Below are positions 56,377 to 64,000 of a stretch of DNA of 64,000 bases, piece by piece. The notes under the pieces were generated by a model. That model was not told the DNA's origin, did not search any database, and saw nothing but the letters and a program-made list of their open reading frames with translations. Every line of letters begins with the position of its first letter. Within the stretch, counting starts at the first letter, position 1. The position numbers were made by a program, and so were the translations under genes. This DNA comes from Fallopia convolvulus (taxonomy: Eukaryota > Streptophyta > Magnoliopsida > Caryophyllales > Polygonaceae). The stretch is from the NCBI GenBank assembly GCA_964016875.1, contig OZ024736.1, positions 40,394,707 through 40,458,706 of the forward strand, in the 5' to 3' direction.

Positions 56377-59300
56377 ATGGAGATAGAAGCGGCGGGTGAC
56401 CACGGCGCGTACGATACACGCGGCGGTGATGAAGGCGGCGGCGGCGGAGCAGCAGCAGGAAGAGGAGCGTACTTGGTGTGGGAGGATCTGACGGTGGTGC
56501 TTCCCAGCAATCAGATGGGCCCCACCAGGCGGCTGCTGACCGGGCTCAACGGGTATGCCCAGCCCGGCCGGATTATGGCCATCATGGGCCCCTCGGGCTC
56601 CGGCAAGTCCACTCTTCTTGATTCCTTAGCAGGTTCATTCTTCCTCTTCCTCCTCCTTTTGTATGTTTTATTCCATTTTTTAGGGATCGTTTGGCATGAA
56701 TCTTAACGTAGATATAGGGTGTTTACTTACCAAACACACCCTTAAATATTATTCTTAAACCTGTGATTTAATAAAAGCTGGGTTGTAATATACGGTAAAG
56801 TCTTACCTTCTTTAGAATCGAGTCAATGGCATGATATTTGAATTTCTGAGGTTACCTGGCATCATGAATTTCCCATTTTTATGGGTTCGGGGTTCGTGGA
56901 AGCAACTTTTATTTCATCTTATTTCGCCTTGTGTGGGGTTTCTTACCCAAAATAAAAATTTCTCCAGTGATTTACCCAGAAATTAATTAATGAGTTGTAC
57001 TAGGGAGTGGTTTGTATGGTACTTCACTTTTTCAACGGTGCAAATAAGAGTAGCAAGATTTTTAACAAGGTACGAACAGGATACTTAAATCTCACTCAAC
57101 ATAGTCAACATACCGGGTAGAAATTTTTTTAAAAAAAATTATTACTTATTCACAATTATATGTTTTTTGTATCCTCAAAAGTGCCAATAAAATCTAATTT
57201 TGTTTTATTAGTAGTTATAGGAGCTTGAGTTAGTTCGTCCATATTGTAGGCTACACACTATTTCCCTGAAAAAGTTACTTGTGGTAGGTCATGCAATTTA
57301 ATACACAAGTTAGTTGTACTTGAATGAGGTGGTGAGTTGACCCAAAAAATAGAGTTTCAAGAGTTTCTTTCTTTCTATTTTTGCATTGTTATTTTGTGAG
57401 TTATTTAAAATAAAAATCCCCATGTTAAAACATTTCATTAAATCTGAATTGCTTGATGTAAATTACCATTAGAAAGGGTAAACCCTATTGAATAAATTTT
57501 GGGTTGGGGGGAAAATATTTTTTTTACCATCCAGCTAATACACACAGCACTTGCAAAAACCATCAAGTAAAGGAAGGAAAAGGCAGAAGAGGAAGTGCAA
57601 TTATCATGGGGTCAGAGCATTTTACAGCACCAACAGTGGCAAAGTGTTAAATGGGGATAAAGAAATCCAACAGCCTCCAATTAAATACATTCACGATGAA
57701 TTTTCAATGCTTTCACCAAACTAACATTAATACAACTACACAGGTGGAACTGATAATTATAAAGTTTCAAACCTTCCCTGTCTCATTCATCAGTCTTCAT
57801 TCATACCACATGTTCCTGACATAGGATTGGTAGCAAAAAAGTTGTCCTTGTGAAGCAATTAATACTATGATTTTTATATTACCCAAGTCTTCATTCCTTT
57901 TCAAATAACAATAAAGCCTCAATTGAGTTCTGTGATATGATCTGGCTAAAACATGTATTGACAGTATTTAAAACTTGGGGGTTTGACCCAAATTCATTGC
58001 TAAATATATATGAAAATGGATGTTTTCATGCAGGCAGACTATCAAACAATGTTATAATGACCGGAAATGTCCTTCTCAATGGAAAGAAGAAGAAGCTAGA
58101 CTATGGTGGAATTGTACGTAATATATCATATTCAAACTGGTCCGTTTGAAGTTGAGGGCATAATGCATTATATTGCATTAAATTTTAAACTCAAATACAA
58201 TATAATGCATTATGTCATACGATCCGAATGGACCCTTAATAAAAACAAAATTGTCTTACCATATAACTCATGTATACTTGTGATTTACAGGCCTATGTGA
58301 CCCAAGAAGATACCCTTCTAGGCACCCTAACGGTACGAGAAACCATCACATACTCAGCCTACCTAAGATTTCCTCCAACACTTACAAAAGAAGAAATTGA
58401 AGGGATAGTAGAAGCCACAATTCTTGACATGGGTCTGCAAGAATGTTCTGATAGACTCATAGGAAACTGGCATTTGAGAGGAGTGAGCGGTGGAGAGAAG
58501 AAGAGGCTGAGCATAGCGCTTGAGATTCTAACGCGCCCACAGATTCTGTTTCTTGATGAGCCCACAAGCGGCCTAGACAGTGCTGCTTCTTTCTTTGTGG
58601 TGCAGATTCTGAGAAACGTGGCTCGTGATCAGAGGACGGTCATCTCTTCGATCCATCAGCCTAGTAGTGAAACCTTTGCCTTGTTTGATGATCTATTTTT
58701 GCTTTCGGGTGGTGAAACGGTTTATTTTGGAGATGCAAAGAAGGCGGTAGAGGTAAGTTATGAAAATGCTCTCCTGAAAACATGAGTTAAAAACTGGTGG
58801 ATTTGGGCATCACTAGAAGGTTGATACAATTTGTTTCAATGCAGTTTTTTGCAGAATCTGGATTTCCATGTCCGAGTAGGAGGAACCCATCTGACCATTT
58901 CTTGAGGTGTATCAACTCGGATTTTGACAAGGTCACAGCTACATTAGAGGGATCCTATGGAAGACATGTACGTTAACTTGTTGTCTATTTTTTTGTTCAT
59001 AGAATGCTACATAGAATATGCATGGAGAAAGTGGAGAAAATGGGAAAGTGCCTTAAACACATGTTTCGAGGGAAAGTGGCTTAAACATAGGAAGTGTATA
59101 TATGTGACAATGACGAAACTAACAAGAAAATGGAGAAATAAAGATAAAAATTAAAAACTAACAAAAATATCAATTTGGGTTTGTATCAGAATAACTTGAT
59201 ACTTTTGCTTTACTTGCTGGTTAATGGTTAGCAGCAAATTGGGAAGGCTATGGATCCTCTGATGAAAATGGAGACAGCAGAAATCAAAGCAACTCTTGTT

Positions 59301-60725
59301 GAGAAGTACAGGTGGTCAGAATATTCACAAAGGGTCAGGACAAGGATGCAACAAATCTCAACCATGGTAAATGTTTATATCTACTGTAAATTCCAACTAA
59401 GACTTTAGACAAAAAAAAAAATTTAAATGAATCGAGAAACCTTCTTGCAGGGGGAATCAGAAGTTGAATTGAAGAAGGGAAGCCAAGCAACATGGTGGAA
59501 GCAACTTTCAACATTGACAAAGAGATCCTTTCTAAACATGTCAAGGGACATTGGATATTATTGGGCAAGAATAGCTACTTATATTGTCGTAGCCATATGT
59601 GTGGGCACTATCTACTATGATGTAGGAACTTCTTACACAGCTATCTTAGCTAGAGGAGCTTGTGGAGGATTTGTGACCGGTTTCATGACATTTATGTCAA
59701 TTGGAGGTTTCCCTTCGTTCATTGAAGAAATGAAGGTAAGCCAAATCAACTCTTTCTCTATGATTTTATAGCACGATTTACATTCAATGGATGATGACAA
59801 TGTTGGATATTTCCTTTCTAATGCAGTTATTTTATAAAGAGAGAAAAAATGGGTATTATGGAGTTGCAGTGTACATTCTATCAAACTACATTTCGTCTTT
59901 CCCGTACCTGGTTGCAGTGGCGCTTGCAACGGGTTCCATATCGTTTTATATGGTGAAGTTCAGAAAGGAATTTTCTCACTTTGTCTTCTACTGCCTGAAC
60001 ATCTTTGGATGCATCTCTGCAGTTGAAAGCTGCATGATGGTGGTTGCGTCGCTTGTGCCTCACTATATGATGGGGCTTGTGACTGGAGCTGGAATCATTG
60101 TAAGGGCATTGAATTTAACATTCTAACGCTCAGATCTTAGAGTTTCATGAGTTTAGATACTTACAAGTTCATTTGTTGCTTTGTGCAGGGAATTGTGATG
60201 ATGACATCTGGCTTCTTTCGCTTGCTCTCGGATCTTCCCAAGGTGTTTTGGCGCTACCCCATTTCTTATATGAGCTTCGGAGCCTGGGCAGTGCAGGTAA
60301 TTCAAAGGTCTAATCATTTCCATGATACATCAAAGACAGCAGAATTGACCATAGTACTCTTAACAATGCAGGGTTCATACAAGAATGATCTAATGGGGCT
60401 TGAGTTTGACCCGCTAGTAGCAGGTAACCCAAAACTGAAGGGTACAGAAATCTTAAGTACGATGTTTGGCATCCCCATGGACCACTCCAAGTGGGTAGAC
60501 TTGACGGCCATCTTCATCATAGTTTTATGCTACAGAATCGTCTTCTTCCTAGTGCTCAAGTTTAATGAGAGAGCCATGCCTGTATTTAAGATGCTTTATG
60601 CTAAGAAAACTCTGCACCAGCTCAAGAAGAGGGCATCATTCAGGAAGGCAGCCTTCCCCTCCAAGAGATTTCAACCTTCACAGCCACTGCACGTGCAGGA
60701 AGGACTCAACTCTCCAATCCTGTAG
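56377..60725 (+). CDS. ABCG half-size transporter (ABCG11/12/15 clade)
   Basis: Plasma-membrane ATP-driven exporter of the WBC/ABCG subfamily; relatives export wax, cutin or pollen-wall lipids. Nine exons: 56377-56632, 58034-58113, 58291-58752, 58845-58967, 59235-59366, 59451-59735, 59827-60099, 60189-60296 and 60372-60725. All junctions are GT-AG and in phase, giving 690 residues, as expected for the clade. The N-terminal ATPase has Walker [10 protein letters not shown], signature VSGGEKKR, Walker [14 protein letters not shown] and the H-loop SSIHQPSSE. The membrane domain follows from about residue 400 ([19 protein letters not shown]), and the tail ends [12 protein letters not shown]. Half-transporters work as dimers; the partner is unknown. 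Intron 1 is 1.4 kb. The clade call is firm, the substrate is inferred. Confidence 0.94.
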
Positions 60726-62218
60726 AAGCTTCTGTTGATAGTGTCTAGACCCAATTACTTGCTCAAATAAGTCTTGCTTTATCATCAGTCAAGATATTAT
60801 TGAATGTGGAATGGTGAGAAAGTGGGAACAGGGTAATGAAATGTGTGCAAAAATGTTCTAGTCTTCTAGAAAGTGATGACATATATAGCAGTTATGTTAA
60901 TGATGCGCTAGTAAGGTAAACGGATAGTTGCTTCGCCCATATAGTTCTATACACACATGCTTTATTCAAAAGCCAAAATGTAAACAACAGCATCTAAAGT
61001 ACAGCAGGAGAGCTTTGCATCTTGTATTGAGCACATTATATCTTTTTTTTTTTTATGTCCCCCAAAACATAAAGAGTTCTATTATTACATTGTCAAGAGT
61101 TAAGTAAACATTGTTGTCATATGGTTAATATTTTTTGGTTGGTGGCACCATCAAACTTAACAGGACAAATTCTCAGTTGTCCTTCCAAAGTTGGCACAGG
61201 GACAAGAATATTTCACCTAACGACAAACACAGGGTGTAAATGAACAGGGGCAAGAATATTTCACCTAACGACAACTATGCTTCCTCTTTATAACATTCAA
61301 TTTATTCTGGAACATGGAATGAATTCTCATCTACCTGCGTTCAGGTCATATAATGGGTACTTCATGTGCAGGTTTTTTCAGATATATGCTTCCACTGCAT
61401 TCACAAGCAAAATTTTACAACCTGTACTTGCTCTGTCCAGCCTATTGAAGTCTTAACTCTGAACTTAAAAGTGACGAAGGAAATTAGGAAAGTGGGATGA
61501 ACTTCACAATCTTGCTAAGACATGTCAATTGAGTTCATTCAGATGAAATGCAGACATCTCCAGTTAACAAAAAATGTCAGAATTGCCATCAAATGTGAAG
61601 AAATAAAGTCATGTACCTTTCTGCTGCTGAAGAACTCCATCCATGCTGAGGCCCAGCAGCTCCATAAATATGAAGTAGGCAACACAACTGGGTTACCTGG
61701 GTACAGTGCTCTGTTCTGAAGAAAAACTTCATAGCCAACATATGCACTTTGACACAAAGGGACAAAGGGGAGAAAAGGAAAGAGGGACGGAGGGTGCTGA
61801 ATAATACTGCATACTAACATAGCTGCTGGAAACAAACACCCACACTATGACTAGTGGCTATGATCGGTACCATGCTTCAGGTTCCCATCATTGAAGAGAT
61901 CATAATCAAGTTTTAAGTATAAAATTGAAGAAATAATGTAGGGACTGTAATGCATACACTGATTCATTCATCTTAGGCATGAAATGTTTAAACATATGAA
62001 ATTAATACATGTTAATAAGAGATCAGATCCAACTGTATAAAGATGACACATATTGAATGTTTCAAGATATTATCACATAAAAATTACAACAGTAGTCCTC
62101 AACACCATAGGCAGTTAAAAGAAAATAAAAGAAAGCATTGTCCTCTCCTAGCTATTCAGTTGGGGGTTTTGCAGCCGAGGGTCTAATACCTACATCCCTG
62201 TAGAACTAATGCATCTAT
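60726..62218. other. ABCG 3' flank and ASH2 downstream region
   Basis: Holds the 3' UTRs of the converging ABCG (plus) and ASH2-like (minus) genes. A 28-base word with CAAGAATATTTCACCTAACG is duplicated with a period of 48 bp at about 61203 and 61251. The frame at 61539-61835 shows no domain. A spliced 3' UTR of the minus gene could lie here but cannot be shown. Confidence 0.5.
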
Positions 62219-64000
62219 CTATTGATTCTTCTCACTTGATTCCCCATTTTCAATTCGATTGTCAAATCCTGGATAAGGAACTTCAATCATAGGATTTGGT
62301 AATGGACGACCCTCAAGGTCCTCTGGAAAACATTCAAAATCAGGTCCAAAGTTGAATTTAACCTGACAATTTGGTTGATTTGGAAGAGTATACATTGATG
62401 CAGCAGGATAGTAACGGCCACCATAAAGATCCTTGAAGGCCACACCTTGACAGACGCCATTCTTGAAGAAAGATATCTCACTTCCTGCAAGTAGAAGTGG
62501 CACATTACATGCATTAGTGATTTATTTTTCAATTGTTCTTGTGATTTCACCAGCATTTCTAATTATTACTACTTATTTAGACTTCAGACTGCACAAGAAT
62601 AACATATTTATTCCAACAGAAGAAGCAATATTTATGTGTCCATCGCCCAATTTACTACAAAAAGCAGATAAGTCGCAAACATACATGTATTTACATGGCA
62701 GCAAGACAAATCGCAAAGAATAAGCTCTACTTAGCTACTTATTATGCAAGCATTTTACTCGATCTTACTCCCAGCATCATCATGTTATTGGAAGTAGTGG
62801 GACCTTTTATATCTTTTTGATGAAAACAATAATCTAACCATAGTTTAATACTAACAATATGTCACATTATAATTCCAAAAAAGACTGATTGTTGTCAGCT
62901 TCACCAGAAAAAAAAAAGTAGCACATTATAATAGCATCATGTTACAATAGAGTTTTTGTTGTCAGCTATGTTACCCGGAAACTCTAAAGTCCGAATAATT
63001 AAACTCATGTTAACTATACCTTCACTGTGTCCATGTCGTTTCCGTTTCCATGTTTCTATCTTAGCGTTATGCAGGTTGTCAGGATAAGGAGGATGCTAAT
63101 TCTTCAGAATTCAGATATACAAAAATCAATAAATGATGTCTGTATAACTATATGATATATCTTCTACCATCCACTTCCAGCATCAATCACAGAGCAGTGG
63201 TAGAGAAAATTCACACCAATCACAGAAGCATGCTCATTCAGGAAAATAAAAATGTTGCGATTTGCTAATAACACAACTATTGTGGACCAGATTCAAAACG
63301 CAACTACTACGGACAGGTCATGCTTTGCACTTTGAAGATAGCAAGTTAACCAATGTAATTTAAGAAGCACAATAAGACAACATCAACACAGTAACACAAC
63401 ACTTACCTGGAACTACTTTTAGGGGATCCTCCTTTGCATCAGACGCACAAACATATCTCTGACCTTTGTACATGACCAATTGTGGTTGCTTTGGTGCATA
63501 CAAATTCCCCTCCGGTAAACTAATATAGAACCCAATAACATCACCTTCCTTGTATCCATCCTCTCCATACTTCTCTCTCAATGCTTTATGTATCTTACTT
63601 CCATCAATATCCCTATAGCCAAAGCTGTTTGCATCATACCCTACTGGCGCTTGCAAATCCCCCTTCTCTGTAGACCATCCCAATCTAGTATGCCCAGTCT
63701 CGCCCAAAGACACCACCTTGATTTCAAAATACCACGCTCCCTCTGAAACCCCTCTTGTTGCCCTAACCATTCTGTATCCTTTACAGCTACCAGCAGACAG
63801 CCGATCCTCACTTAATTCCACCTTCTCCGCCTTGTAGACCTTGGAAAGGCAGATTTTAATGTCAGGCAAATCGTCGTTTTTGTCTGGAAATCTCGGAACA
63901 GGGGTTATTAACACAGTGTCTTCAGCTTTTGGAGCGGCAGTGTTGTTGTTTTTGGTCTTCTTCTTCCCTTTCCTTGATGCAGGCTTGGTCCAAACATTGT
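62219..64000 (-). CDS. ASH2/TRAUCO-like SPRY protein, 3' part
   Basis: Subunit of COMPASS-like histone H3K4 methyltransferase complexes in the nucleus (animal ASH2L, Arabidopsis TRAUCO). Minus-strand exons 63407-64000 (continues beyond the window) and 62219-62484, joined GT-AG in phase. The visible start is a Lys-rich stretch ([11 protein letters not shown]), then [23 protein letters not shown], then the SPRY domain: [61 protein letters not shown], and after the intron [25 protein letters not shown]. The end is [20 protein letters not shown]. The N-terminus and start codon lie off the right edge. Strong family match. Confidence 0.92.

Noticed and set aside
61539..61835. 98-codon minus-strand frame between the ABCG and ASH2-like genes
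   Set aside because: No homology recognised, hydrophobic by chance composition; more likely 3' UTR or spacer.
1..64000. CRISPR arrays, operons, rRNA and complete tRNA genes
   Set aside because: None seen. tRNA-like words belong to SINEs or Helitrons, tandem repeats lack spacer structure, and the DNA is a plant nuclear sequence.

Overview
This window is nuclear DNA of a flowering plant, almost certainly a eudicot. The genes have short exons with GT-AG introns and AT-rich introns. The gene families are plant ones: an STP sugar transporter, an ABCG half-transporter, a GH17 glucanase and a CCCH-RRM protein. Most of the DNA between genes is plant transposon of nearly every major class. No organelle or bacterial features were seen. 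The species cannot be named from the sequence alone.

Layout. At 0-9 kb lie a CCCH zinc-finger/RRM protein gene (minus, running off the left edge) and the exon-junction-complex gene Y14/RBM8A (plus). A Mutator-type element with an exact 9-bp target duplication sits in the Y14 promoter. At 9.6-13.9 kb are a 5'-truncated LINE and two GGGTCGGGTT-rich hAT-like elements. At 14.2-18.7 kb are an STP hexose transporter (plus), a displaced copy of Y14 exon 3, and a GH17 beta-1,3-glucanase gene (minus) broken by one stop codon. From 19.4 to 29 kb lies a nest of transposons: a hAT element with a solo LTR inside it, a Ty3 gag relic, a Mutator-type MITE, a 2.9-kb Ty3 LTR and a LINE fragment.

At 29.8-31.7 kb are a small four-exon gene for an RPA1 C-terminal-like zinc/OB-fold protein, a SINE with an 18-bp target duplication, and a four-exon block of importin alpha without either end. 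At 33-38 kb is a decayed Tat-like Ty3 element holding a 2.4-kb solo LTR and a Tourist-like MITE. At 39.3-40.8 kb are two small paralogous genes of a family I do not recognise, with a decayed third copy between them. At 41.6-48.3 kb are two related Helitrons joined head to tail. At 49-54.6 kb is an almost complete Ty1/copia element with nearly identical LTRs and two coding lesions. At 55.8-60.7 kb are a GC-rich hAT MITE and then an intact nine-exon ABCG transporter gene. The right edge holds the 3' end of an ASH2/TRAUCO-like gene (minus).

The host genes are mostly unrelated housekeeping or transport genes and form no pathway together. Y14 (exon-junction complex) and the CCCH-RRM protein act on RNA, ASH2 acts on chromatin, and STP and ABCG act in the plasma membrane. 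Exon limits were set by hand from splice signals, reading phase and family conservation. No transcript evidence was available.
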